Shown: positions 1-10,636 of the stretch, one piece after another
Position numbering within the stretch: the first letter of the stretch is position 1
How the letters are laid out: each line of letters begins with the position of its first letter
Assembly: GCA_003313425.1 (NCBI GenBank)
Contig: NHZP01000113.1
Location: 1-55,586 of the forward strand
Length of the DNA: 55,586 nucleotides
Source: Pseudopyrenochaeta lycopersici
Taxonomy: Eukaryota; Ascomycota; Dothideomycetes; Pleosporales; Pseudopyrenochaetaceae
Direction: 5' to 3'
Translations under genes and position numbers: made by a program
The notes under the pieces: model-generated
Told to the model about the DNA's origin: nothing
What the model saw: the letters and a program-made list of their open reading frames with translations, nothing else
The model's database searches: none

Positions 1-979
1 ACCAGGTGCATTGCCGAAGAGGAATTCAAGTGCTATTTATGGTGACATCTACTGCCGTTTAGTCCGTTTTGCTTTTGTATTTAGTATGTTTTACTCGTGG
101 GGAAGGTCCACTACATATACAGCATAGCGATGCATTCAGTGGTTATGGGATTGAGCCGTCAAGAGGAATGTTTGCTATATCTTTACTATCTTTTGGGGTG
201 ACGCAACTTCGAAAAAAGTCACTGGCCGTCCAACATCGGCCCAAATCTCAACCAGATTGACTGAACTAAACAACGCTTCAATTTGCATCACCAAGCTCCG
301 TTATTGTTGCCTGAACAGCACCGCGCGGCCGGTCCACAATACCATGCGTGGCAGCTGCGTCTCCTGCGGCCGCATACTTGAAGCCGGTATCAGCGACTGA
401 ACCTGTCTTCTCACCGCCGATCTAGGCAGGCAAGGACTATACCGTATTCTGCCGGTGATCCGAGCCAGGCTGCTTACCGGTGTTAACCCTAAGCGCCATC
501 TGCTTCGCATTTCCGCTAGCGCTGTTCGATACGTGGGACACCTTATTCGATGCTCCACCAGTGACGGATCGATCCCATCGGAGCTCCCGTCGACGCTTTG
601 ATATGGTCTCGAACACTTTTAATTAAGATGGTTGAAGGAAACTCTCGCATCGACTGCGGGGGAACACACTACACTAAAGCTTGGCGTCCTGGCTTGGTTT
701 CAGAGCATATGCAATCGGGTGGAAGGATTTGCGGAAGGGTCAATGATGCTAGAGTGTGGCACACATCTACGGAAACGCTGCCTCCCATAAAATGCAAGAA
801 AGGTGGCGTGCTTCCATAATCACTTTTACTCTTCCACCTGTGCTTGTCTTTCAAATCCAGTCCGTATACTCAATGACAAGCTGTGCTGATGAGAGTGTAT
901 GAAAATGTAATATTACTAGGAATATATAGAAATAGTCAAGTCGTTAGGCCTCAAAACCTCAGGCGAAGTTTCCTTGAGC
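1..979. other. Left flank, no gene recognised
   Basis: I see no supported gene here. The open frames on both strands are short, unrelated to any family I know and lack convincing start or splice context. No tRNA, telomeric repeat or transposon end was recognised. Confidence 0.5.
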
Positions 980-2834
980 CTATCCCAGGCCTTCCTTGAA
1001 CAACACCTCCGTCCCCTCTGTTTTTGTCATGATCGCGAAGGTCCTGCATAGCAAGCTCTCCGGAGTTATGTCTTCGGTGTTACTATATACCTTGAGTGCC
1101 TTCCACTTTAGACGCAGAATGCGGAGGTCGTTCATGATCAGCACCCGGTCTACCATCTCCAGTGTCTGCGCGCTAGTCTGGCGGTCGATCATTCGAAGCT
1201 GACTCGTTTTCCGCCGCTCGCTGATCCATGTGAGGAGGCCTTTGCGGTGACAGTCAAACAGTCGTTCCATGACGTGCCGGAAGTCCTGTTCATGGCTAGC
1301 CCATACTTGTTCTAGACTGTGCAACAGAACAGATTCCTCGATCTGTTCTCCATTCCGGGGAAACAAGTATCCTAGCAGGAGACATAAAAGGTCGCACTGT
1401 TGGAAGGTCACCTCACGAGAACCATGCATCCGATTGCTGCTCGAATTATTCTGTTCATCAGCGTTGTGGCTCGCGGCACGATGCAGGTCAGAAACTCCAT
1501 TCCGTGACGATGGCATCGCTCTAGCAGCATTGTCTCGGGAGAGGTTTCTAGTAGTAGGATCGGAAAGACTGACTTGAGCCGCAGGCGGCGTTGGGCTATG
1601 CGACATCTGGGCGCTTGTTGCATCTTCACGTCTTCTCCGGCGCTGACTGTTAGTCGAGAGAGACCCGCGCAACTCCTCGTGGCCACTGGATGTGTACGAA
1701 GCCATTGGTAGGACTGATGTTCCAGAAAGACTAGGCGCATTATGCGTGCTGGTCATGTTGCAACTATCGGTGGCCGAGGACCTGCTGATTGGAACTCGAT
1801 TGACCGCAACGAATGTGCTGGTGAGAGAGTTAGCGGGATTAGGTGTGCCCTCCAACACATGTTGAGAAGGAGCTTCCGATGGCACTGATGGCCTTCCGGA
1901 AGAGGCCGCAGTTGAATAGCAGGTGTTGTGTGGGGTAGGGTAGTAGGTTATGTTCTCAGAGCTTTGTCTTGATGTAGAAGCAGGCTCTCGTGCGGTCTGC
2001 TCCGCAGACATGGCAGCATCTTGACGGAACCGCTTCCTAGTAGTAGCGTCGCCGTCTGTGTTCGGGACTGAATCGCGAGGGTCGGCTTTTCGTTTCGTTG
2101 AGCCATCCAGTTGATCCGCGGACTGTGCAGGAGGGGTTGCGCTGGAAACAGTGAGGACTCCAGCTGGCGGTGGTTCAACTGCTTCCTGCAACACTTGTTA
2201 GAACGTCGCATGCTGTAAACAAGGGACTAGAGCGTCGTTACCGATGCCGGCCTGCCTGCCACGGATCGCGTAGGATCAAGATCAGAGATGGTCGTGAGAT
2301 CGCACGCAGCAGACTGCCTTGTCGGCCTTCTAGCTTGGAGACGCGTGTATGCCTTCTTGTAGATCCAGCGATGGAGGTGTTTTTTAAGTCAACAGGAGGT
2401 CAGTTGATCGGCGAAGCCCGACAACGGTATCCGGCTTACAGTTCTTTGTCTATAGGAATCTCGAAGAAGAGTTCCTTTGGAGAGTTGGTCTTTGAGGTTC
2501 CGGCGGCTTTCAGTAGTCGCCTACGGTCCGCATTCTCGCCCCAGATTGCAGGACCATGGTTTTCCAGCAACCTGTCAAGCTCCTCATTAAGCGTGCTAGG
2601 ATCTGATGCAGATTGGAACAGAGCATCTGGGTCCGTAGGAAGGGTCTGTGAAAGTTTTTGCACGTCGTTAGATAGGTGTCGTGATTCACGCTCAGAAAAC
2701 TTTGGATCGCCGCGGTCTGTGGTGGTATGAGAGAGGCCCAAACATTCGATAATCTCGCGAATCGTCGGGCCGCGACTGCCGAAGAAGATGGTCCATTCAC
2801 TTTGGCTCCAGCGCTGAAGCGAACGATCACCCAT
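980..2834 (-). CDS. Unrecognised protein, probable three-exon gene
   Basis: I do not recognise this protein and assign no function. The best model reads 2834-2440, 2329-2242 and 2185-980, about 562 residues. The last intron (2241-2186, 56 bp) is well supported: donor GTAACG, branch point CTAAC, acceptor TTGCAG, frame kept. The first intron (about 110 bp, donor GTAAGC at 2439, acceptor GCTAG) keeps the frame but its branch-to-acceptor distance is long, so that junction is less sure. The start is a true ATG at 2834. The central part is rich in Ser, Thr, Pro and Asn with short Arg/Lys clusters and looks disordered. The last 140 or so residues are more hydrophobic and helical and probably form the only folded domain. 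A nuclear role is possible from the basic clusters, but this is speculation. No transposon motif is visible. Confidence 0.55.
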
Positions 2835-3025
2835 CGAAAATGCTGCTTGCTGAGGTTATAGGGCCACACTTGATGGGTGTGATGAGGCAGAATGGTGGTG
2901 GAGAGTCCGGTCAATGTTTGAAATCTCCTGCAGATGAAACTAGGCGGATAACGGTAGAGGCTAGTTTCAACAAATGTGGCATTGCGCTTGGCGTGTGGCT
3001 CCTCCGCTGTTTAGCGCAGAATTTA

Positions 3026-3330
3026 GGGCCTGTTCTCTTAACCGGAGGGTCCGGCTCCGGTTTGGCAGAAAAGTGGCAGAATCAAGCGCTCACGTGCCCA
3101 AACCGAAGGCTCCGGTTTCCAGCGAGAGAAAAAACCTCTGGTTTCAAAACCGGAGCCTTGGTGGCTGAAAATGGTTAAAGCCTTACCCTTGAGGGAAGGA
3201 ATAGACGCTGGAAACTGGACCTCCGGTTTGCCTCTGACCGCCTTCAAATAAGGTAAGCGTGTGTCTAGGGAGCAGGCTCTAGGCCTAATGAAGCCTCAAA
3301 CCGGTGCCTCCGGCGCGAAGAGAACAGGCC
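3026..3330. mobile_element. MITE-like element with GGCCTGTTCTCTT ends
   Basis: A 13-bp terminal inverted repeat is seen directly: GGCCTGTTCTCTT at 3027-3039 and its exact complement at 3318-3330. Both ends border TA. The 305-bp interior has no coding capacity but repeats short CCGGTTT/AAACCGG-type motifs in both orientations, so it can fold. The size, ends and lack of an ORF fit a non-autonomous DNA transposon. The superfamily is uncertain: ends of this type with TA-containing targets occur in PIF/Harbinger-like MITEs. Confidence 0.65.
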
Positions 3331-3388
3331 TACGTCCCTGAGAGTGTCCCGACCTGGCGCGTGCGCAGGGCTATCCCGGAATAGGTAA

Positions 3389-3543
3389 TGTCACGTGACA
3401 ACCAGACTACCCAACGTCGTCCTCAACTCGCTCCTTGTAGGTCTAAAGTCCCTCCCTGCGTGCCGAGAAACTGTTGGTATATAAACCGCCTTATACTATG
3501 ACCAGACACGGATTCGTGTTTTTGGTCTAGTAGTAAGTTTACA
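3389..3543 (+). repeat. Possible solo LTR
   Basis: The segment begins TGTCACGTGACA and ends TTTACA, so it has the TG...CA ends of an LTR. It carries a good TATA box (TATATAAA, 3478-3485) in the middle, as an LTR promoter would. No matching second copy, gag or clear target duplication lies nearby. It could also be an ordinary promoter. Confidence 0.3.
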
Positions 3544-3968
3544 ACAGAAACCCGCCGTGCCGAGAAATACAAGGGGTACTTCGAACTCCATACACACCTC
3601 ACGCTCTGCTCTTCGTTTGCCTACATTGCATATCTCAGGTAGTTTTTCAGATGAAAGCACCTTCGCATCTAAAATAATACCACTATTGTTGTTGCTTCCG
3701 CGAATAGTTTGCAGAGAGCTTCTTTTTACGGCAAATGACTGCCATACCACTGCTTGGCGTAATAATTACGAGTTATATGGGGGCTAGTGAGAGGCTGCTG
3801 AGATTTGTCCCCCGCGCTAGTGCTAGCGGAAATTATTCACTCAACCTAGCCTAGCGCGTAATCTATGAACGCGACACCAGCACGAAAACAGCGCGTCTTC
3901 GTCACACGCAGGATCATGTACAGGCGACTGTGGTATTGAGGTTATTATCAGTCGTTTATATCTCAGTA

Positions 3969-6752
3969 TGGAAGATATTACACCTCCTCCAGATCTTATT
4001 TACGACTCCTATGAAGAAGCATATGAAGCCCTCAAGATACATGGTATGCAGCATGGCTACGGGTTTGTTCTTAAGCGGAGTAAACCTCACAATTCTAATG
4101 TCAAAACATGATATTACTATCACTGTGATCGATTCAGAAACTACCAGCATACCTGGGCATATGGTTATGTCGCACGCCAGGATGGACTGTATTACTAAGC
4201 TTGCCGTGCGGTTCCTGTAGATAGCCAGGCTAGGGTGCAACCAAGAACAATACACCAATCTTTCACAATATGAGACCACTCACCCAAGAACTCAAAAGTG
4301 CGACAGGTTATAATATGGTTATTCGAATAACTGGTTACGCTATCGCTAGCGTGCCGAAGTCTTGCCTAGCCAATCAGCTGAGCTGGTGTTACTAATGACC
4401 TCCATTGGACTTGCTGAAAAGGGCTTTGGTACGCTAGTGATAGCATAACCAGTTATTCGAATAACCATATTATAACCATATGCCCAGGTATGACTACCAG
4501 TCAAGCGCGAAGATAATGAGCACAAGCACACGGTCAACAGGATGTCCCTTCAAGCTTGTCATCTTCAAGGTAAAGCACCCTCGATCCATCAACCCTAGCG
4601 CGCACAATGTTTATCGCAAGCGTACATCAGCACAGAAGGAAGTGATTGAGTCAATGACCCATGCTGGGGCGCGGCCGATGCAAATACTAGCTGCAATTCA
4701 AAGGGAAGACCAAGACACACTAGTCTCTGCAACCGATATCCGAGGCGAGAGGAAGGCAATTCGGGAGAAACACTTGAATGGGAGAAGTCCAATGGAGACA
4801 TTGCTGGATGACTTATCTACGGCAGACTGGATATTCGCTGTTAAGAAGGAGGAAAATAACCATGTACAAAATCTCTTCTTCGCCCACCAGAAGCAGGTAG
4901 AGCTGCTTCTCGCTAACCCAGATGTACTCTTGATGGATTGCACCTACTGAACGAACAAGTATAAGCTCCCACTGTTGCACATGCTTGGCTGTACCAATCT
5001 ACAGACCTTCTCTGCAGGCTTCTGCTTTCTCAGCAACGAGACGCAAGCAGACTACCATTAGGCAATCGCGAACTTCTTCCTTAAGACAGGGATACAACGA
5101 CCACGATTATTTATTAGCGATCAGGAGGAAGCATTGAAGACGGCAGCTCGCTCGCTACTCCCAGGAGTTCCTCAACTCTTATGCGTGTGGCACATTAACA
5201 AGAACGTCCAGGCAAAGGCCCAACAGGCCTGGCGAGACGCTGACGGTGGGACGAAAGAGGAGAAACAGAAGATCGCCGAACACAGGGCTGCGTTCATGAA
5301 GCGTTGGACTCAGGTATACCCACTCTAGCGGCCAGAATACTTTGAACGAAGCGTTTCTATGACTAAATTACTCCTAGAACTAACTAGAGCACCTTATCTA
5401 TGCAAATAGATCACTGGAGTTCCAGTTCAAGTGGGACGAACTACTTAAAGATTACAGCCACCAGCAAGAGCTCTGCAGATACCTGAGAGAGAACCAATAC
5501 CTCACGCGCACCGACTGGGCAGGGGCGTGGACTTCTCATCACCGACACTACAATACGATTACAAGCTCGCCTGTTGAAGGAATGCACAGGGCCATAAAGG
5601 ACTACCTCATGACCTCCCGAGGTGACTTGCTGCGCGTTGTGGAGAGGATTGGGCAAATGGTTAAGAGTTAATACAACAAGTATAGGAGAGAAATAGCCTC
5701 TTCCAGGCATAGCGTCAAGTTCGGGCACAGACTAGAGTCGATGCCATTCCTGCCTCCCGGCATCCATGATGTCCTGACGCCACCGGCAATTGAGCGGATC
5801 ATGCAACAGGATCTACTGCGCCAGAAAGAGCAGAGACAGCGTCGCGGCAGACATCCTTGTTCAGGCCTTTCGAGAAAACGAACCGTCTTCCATGTCGCCA
5901 TACGCTGCAAGAAGTGACGACGGCTGGATTAACATTACGACTAAATCATCTCTACGACGACCATTGGCGCTACTAACGCGAGCAAGGACCGTCTATGCAC
6001 TTGTTTCTAAGGCCACATCATTCTGTTCTGGAGCCCTCACTGCGCAGACAAGAGGTGGACTAAGGAGAAACGAGGCATCAACTCGGCGAGATCCATCAGC
6101 TTTCGAACGACACGTGCCGCCTTCTGTTCCTCACTTCCCACCTCACCTCCAACCTCAGGGTCAAACACTCGCTGAAGCCCTGCGACAAGTAAACACCTCT
6201 GTTACCGTGTCGATTCCTACATCTATGCCAAGTGTAAATCCTATGACTACCTGTGTATCTGTATCGACCCCTGCACCTGCTCCTATACCTCCTCCCCCAT
6301 TCCTCCGTTCGTCTCCGCCTGTAGCGGTTGCTGTGTCTGTCACTATGGGTCCACCTCCTGCTTGGCAACCACCGTCGTTGGAAGAGTTCCTAGCCGACAT
6401 CGAACGTCGACGGTGTCAGCCCGTTCTATATGAGTGTAATGACATGATCTCAGCGATTAACTTCCTGGCAGAGACGGGGCAGGAAGATGATCCTGCAGAG
6501 TTGGTTGAAGCACGGAATATGGCGCTCGCTACACAAGGGCTGTTTGCTTCCTGTACCCCCACAATGGCATGGAACTATCACTTTGGAGACATGGAAGCTT
6601 TCTACACAGAGAGATTCGCGCAAGTCGATGCGCAAAATTCTCTGCTCGAGCTTCAGGATGTACCAAGACAGCGTCCTAAGCGTGCTGCAGCAGCGACGGC
6701 TTCTGAAGCTTGGAAAGATCTCAGCCCGCGCAAGAGAAAACGACGTCAATAG
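3969..6752 (+). pseudogene. MULE transposase relic (FAR1-like N-terminus)
   Basis: The N-terminus from the ATG at 3969 looks like the FAR1/WRKY-type zinc-binding region of fungal MULE transposases, and the frame resumes after an inserted MITE (4306-4477) with a CPFKL segment. The DDE core is readable in pieces: first Asp in LLMDCTY (about 4940), second Asp in FISDQEEA with CVWHI following (about 5115-5200), and Glu in PVEGMHRA (about 5570). The C-terminal part (about 6370-6752) is still open and ends in a basic tail. Stops at former CGA/CAA/CAG codons (for example near 4110, 4196, 4948, 5060) and at least two frame changes between 5330 and 6370 break it. Most stops fit C-to-T change, as RIP would make. 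It cannot make a full transposase. Confidence 0.75.
4306..4477. mobile_element. 172-bp MITE inside the MULE transposase
   Basis: The two ends form a long inverted repeat of about 54 bp starting GGTTATAATATGG. The arms differ at a few sites, all transitions. There is almost no interior. The element interrupts the transposase frame; removing 172 bp (or 175) puts the downstream frame back in register. The flanking triplets are ACA and ATA, which could be a 3-bp target duplication with one C-to-T change. Confidence 0.75.
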
Positions 6753-6866
6753 AGGATAGATTCAATGAGACAAAGTTGATAGTTTGAGCCACTGAAGACG
6801 TCGAAGTGTCGTTACATGGCGTTTTGTAATTTTTTTTTTTGCGCTAGTAGAGTTATGGCTAGCATT

Positions 6867-6918
6867 GGGGACAAATCTCATTTTGGGGACAAATCTCAAA
6901 ACCTTGGGGACAAATCTC
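6867..6918. repeat. Three subterminal GGGGACAAATCTC repeats of the MULE
   Basis: GGGGACAAATCTC occurs at 6867-6879, 6885-6897 and 6906-6918, and its complement at 3800-3812 near the other end. Spacing is about 18-21 bp. Repeats just inside transposon ends are commonly transposase binding sites; that role here is inference. Confidence 0.75.
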
Positions 6919-6925
6919 ACTAGCC

Positions 6926-7374
6926 TACAATACTTACCTGCCCACAATACAATAATATTGTTAGGGTGTCATATTGTCAATATATGTATTGTTTATATTA
7001 TTAACAACACTGAGTCAGCAGCAGTCCCATTTCATATTCCATCTATTAGATATTACCAGCCCATCCATATTGTAAACCTGTACGAAGGTGTTAAGTGGAA
7101 AAGAAGGAATGTTGGTTGTATTACAAGCTACGTACGATGAGAGCAATATATAGGCGAGATTGTCAAATAATACTAAGTTAACCTGAATGGGCTGACCCAT
7201 ATCCATGCGTTGTCTCAGTGAACAAACAAAAGTCATCAGATTTAGTCCCGGATGTACTCTAACACTGTCATCTTAATCGTACAATCTTGTGACGTTGCGT
7301 CGCGCAGGCGTGTACCCAAAAACAAATTGGTAGCATCGGATGTCGTCGTTCTTAAACAGTCAAGCTGTTATACT
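6926..7374. other. AT-rich spacer
   Basis: Low-GC sequence with many TATTGT/ACAATA words and no supported gene. Nothing recognisable besides its composition. Confidence 0.4.
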
Positions 7375-7503
7375 CAGACTTGTCAACAATCAAGCGATCG
7401 GCGAGATTGATTCCTAAATAAGGATGTTTTGATCGCAAATGGGTCTGAGACCACCCTTAATTAGGAATCAATCATGTCGATCGCTTGATTGTTGACAACT
7501 CTG
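7375..7503. mobile_element. Fold-back element / small MITE
   Basis: Arms 7375-7423 and 7455-7503 are inverted repeats of about 49 bp (outer sequence CAGA.TTGTCAACAATCAAG) with only a few mismatches, around a 31-bp loop. It ends 8 bp from the stop codon of the neighbouring MARVEL gene, so it must lie in that gene's 3' UTR. No ORF. Confidence 0.65.
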
Positions 7504-7511
7504 GGTTATGC

Positions 7512-8201
7512 TTAGACAGCCGTGGTGGGGTGCGGCGCACTCGTAGCTGGCGCGCTACCAACGGAAGCGGTGTGGCGCTTTCCAGCATCATAGGCCAGGC
7601 GGTTGCCCTTGAAACGCTGGATATCCCAAAGCCTTCCCTCGATCAAGGTTCCGACAAGGTTGGTAAAGCTGCACCCCGTTAGCAAGAGTACTTGCAACGT
7701 CGATTTAAAATTGGTAGATGCTTACAAAGCAATGAAAGCGAATGCTTCAAGCGTCTTCTTCAGCGAGCACTTGTTGACCAACGGACCGGGAGAGTTGAGG
7801 GCGCAGTTATCGAAATTATAGTCCTGCGCCGCGAAGATGAAGGCTGTGAGCCAGAGGTAGGAGAACACCCAGGCGAGTGGGGCTAGATAGCCCTTATAGG
7901 ACTTGATGAGGGGAAGAGCCAGCGCAGGAAGGTAGAGGAACGCGTCGATAGCAGCCTGTCATGTACGATTAGCGCCTGGAGGCGTTCTAATAATGAGTAT
8001 GTGGAAGGGACTTACTACAGAGATCCAGTACCGGAGATGCGTGTTGTGCCTGTAGTGCGCAATGAAGTACGCGGCGATAGACATAACAATGACAGAAGAG
8101 ATCCAGTGCAGGGCATGATTGGCGAGGATAAGGGGACGGTGGATTTTGTTCGAGCGGGTGGGCGGAGCACCGTAGTCGTTCGCAGCGTGTCCACCAGCCA
8201 T
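7512..8201 (-). CDS. MARVEL-type four-helix membrane protein
   Basis: Three exons give a clean 190-residue protein: 8201-8016, 7955-7726 and 7668-7512. The introns (8015-7956, 60 bp; 7725-7669, 57 bp) have donors GTAAGT and GTAAGC, and phase is kept. Four hydrophobic segments are visible (roughly residues 24-46, 54-77, 84-102, 130-152), with a short Asn/Pro-rich N-terminus and a Ser/Thr/Pro-rich cytosolic-looking tail. This layout is that of small fungal MARVEL-domain proteins, which sit in the plasma membrane or vesicle membranes; a precise role is unknown. The ATG at 8201 has a good AACAATGG context. The gene shows no damage, unlike most neighbours. A fold-back element lies in its 3' UTR. 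Confidence 0.85.
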
Positions 8202-9169
8202 TGTTTCTGAAATGGTACTGGAGGTGTTGTGAATTTATTTGGCGTTTAACTGGTAGAATGCGATATTCGTTTGGACTGAAGGGTCGTATTCAAAATACTA
8301 GGATGCTGGACTTCTGGAGGCGTTCCGAGCCTTTTTATGCGAATTCCATTGACCATGAACGACATTTCGTGTGACATTTCGTGTAACCGCCACGTCTGGT
8401 GATAAGGCAGGGTTCGTAGGAAGATTGATTCCTGATACCCGGATTAACCAACTATGACCTCAACTTGATGAAACCTTAATGTCCATCCGCGAATGGAAAG
8501 CTCCTCGCAGTCGGATTCTTTTTGATAACATTGACGTCACATTTATTATGGTCAGCTGTTTGCAAACAGCTTTCTTCCGACGTGTAACATGCATGATCAT
8601 CGTAGCGGTCCGCGCTTCTGCTCGCTTACCGACCGCGCAGCATCGATTATTCTGGCCAGTTCCCCTGCTCTTATTAGAGCGGCAAATGAGGAGGAGTGAC
8701 GAAGTTCTTGTGGCTGTTGTTCAAGCGAAGAAACCTTAGAGGATCGGCCGAGCAGAGACGGAATGTGTGGGAGACTTGGCACTCGTTACAGTAAAGCCTG
8801 GGAGAACTCTGGATCATTGGTTAGTGGAGGAGAAGACCCTACATAATTCGTACCGCCTTGCTTGTAGCCTTCCCCTAATGGGACAATCCTACCTCGGATT
8901 TTGTTGTCATAACTGGTCGTTGCCCTCATTTCGCCAAAACACCACCACTCAAACGCCCATACCCGTGCAATCATGGCTAGCAATCCTTGTAGCGTAGTAG
9001 AATACAAAGTAAAATATCAAGTACGACAGCTTTTTCGGTTCAAATGTAGGGCAAAGCCCCGGGGTATCGTAGAAGCATCGACGAAGTTAGGTCCAGCAAA
9101 GAAGGTAAAGTAGGGGCTGCAAGTCAACGGGAATTTTTGCGGAACTATTCCAGTGATCACGATTGTCGG
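8202..9169. other. Spacer between MARVEL gene and bZIP relic
   Basis: Holds the presumed promoter and 5' UTR of the MARVEL gene (just above 8201) and the 3' side of the bZIP relic. No further gene or repeat recognised. Confidence 0.4.
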
Positions 9170-10132
9170 CCAAGACATCCAGTCTGACCGAAGCAGCTCT
9201 AGGTCACTGAACTCGTCGTCACGATCTAGGCTCGAAGCGTCTGTTGGTTGGGAGGGCATTGAACCAGTGCTGTTGTGGCGCTGACCCATCAGTCGCTAAG
9301 TGTTCATGGCGGGGTTCTGTTGGCTCGAACTCAGTGGTTCGGTTGTGCGCATAAGTGGTGCCCCATTCCCAGAAGATCACCTGCACATCGTGCCAGATAT
9401 TCATCAACCGCCCAGAAGCCGCATTCGGCATGACGTAGAACCTCGTTCTTGAGACTGAGCACCTCTTCGCGCAGCATGACCACGTTCGATTTGAGAGCTT
9501 TGTTCTTCGAAGAGAACTCGTGGGCACGACCCTCGAGTCCCTTGATGTACTCCTCCTTGCGCTGCCGGCACTTGTGCGCAGCAACGCGATTCTTCTCGAG
9601 GTGCAATTCGCGAGCGGATGCGACATGGGACGGGAAGCCGTCAGTGGTGTATGCCTCAACCATCTGAGGCTGCGATTTCGGCCTTCCCCGCTTGCGGTTC
9701 GGTGGCTGCGGGTTGGCGTCCTGCTGAGGTGGGGTGATATTGTTGGCTTGGCTCTGATCGGTAGTTGTTGGTCCGGCAGTACGGGGACGCTTTGGCAACG
9801 GTTCCTGAGCGTCCCATTGAGGCGACTGTGACTGTTGTGGTTCCTGTGGTTGCTGGTCTTGCTGGGGCCACAATGCCTCGTTCATCAGCTGTTCCACAGG
9901 AATGGAGCACTCGGGCGTCGCGAGACGGGTCGGCAGGTGAAAGCTCCTCGAGTGGGGTGACTTGGCCATATTGTTCAATGCTGGCTTGAGTAAGAACAGA
10001 GGGTGGGATACTGAAGGCTGGATGGTGCATTGTGACCCATTTCTTAGGGGTAGGGGTTATGTTTGGGTCGTTGAGGGAAACAAAGGCGTCATGGGCACAA
10101 TCGAACCGTTGCCGGGTCTGGACCTGCATCAT
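9170..10132 (-). pseudogene. ATF/CREB-type bZIP transcription factor, frame broken
   Basis: The bZIP region is unmistakable (about 9370-9560): basic region NRVAAHKCRQRK with the N-x7-R spacing, then a leucine-type zipper, then a segment typical of fungal ATF proteins ending HAEC...DEYLARCAGDLL. The N-terminal part (ATG at 10132) is in one frame and shows conserved-looking YGQVTP; near 9910-9930 the meaningful frame changes by one base. After the zipper the frame changes again at a G run (about 9386), continues through a TAG near 9298 and ends in an acidic tail with DLELLRSDWMSW. Such proteins bind CRE-like sites and regulate stress responses and conidiation. Here at least two single-base losses and one stop separate the parts. 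It is either a pseudogene or a good gene with sequence errors in short homopolymers. Confidence 0.7.
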
Positions 10133-10636
10133 GGTGGGGCAAGAAAACCTGGGGTTGCGGACGGACAATTGCTTGGAACCATGCGTTGCGAGGGGTGCCA
10201 ATTGTGAAGTGCGGAGTAGGAGTTGTAGGAAGGCTACTTATTGATATCTCTGGATGCGGGCTCAGTAGCCTAAGAGCTGAGGCTGGGGCCGAGCATGTGC
10301 GATGGTTGGTTGAAGAGAGGTGACCAGTTCGGAAGCTAAAGATATCAAGAACAGTTGGCGCAGCGTCTGAAGGGTTAAAAGGATTCGGCTAGGGGACGGC
10401 ATGGGAATTGGTGTAAGGAACATGTGATAAGCTCAGAAATCAGTTCCAGTGCTGGCGCCGAGCCAGATCGCGCCAATCACGCGTCGTTGCTCTTGTGTGT
10501 CTCCCTGGTCGGGCCCCGCTGATTGGTTATATATTATGTCATGGCGCATTTCCACCTTCTGGATCGCTCTTTCCCAAAGACGGGCCCAGCGCAGACAATT
10601 CCTGGGCCGGCTCTCTCGCCAGTTCACTATCCCACC
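10133..10636. other. Spacer between bZIP relic and mariner element
   Basis: Would contain the bZIP promoter. No separate gene recognised; the open frames are short and overlap in several registers. Confidence 0.35.

Larger units (their letters stand above)
3782..6925 (+). mobile_element. Mutator-like element (MULE), decayed
   Basis: Both ends start with the same inverted sequence GGCTAGTGAGA (3782 onward, and inverted ending at 6925). A motif GAGATTTGTCCCC recurs just inside: once at the left end (3800-3812) and three times inverted at the right end. Between the ends lies a MULE-type transposase relic. I could not find the 8-10 bp target duplication expected for MULEs, so flanks may have mutated. 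The element hosts a separate 172-bp MITE. Confidence 0.7.

Noticed and set aside
5790..6368. N-terminal half of the 320-codon frame as an independent gene
   Set aside because: It overlaps the MULE transposase in other frames; only the C-terminal part matches the expected transposase tail.
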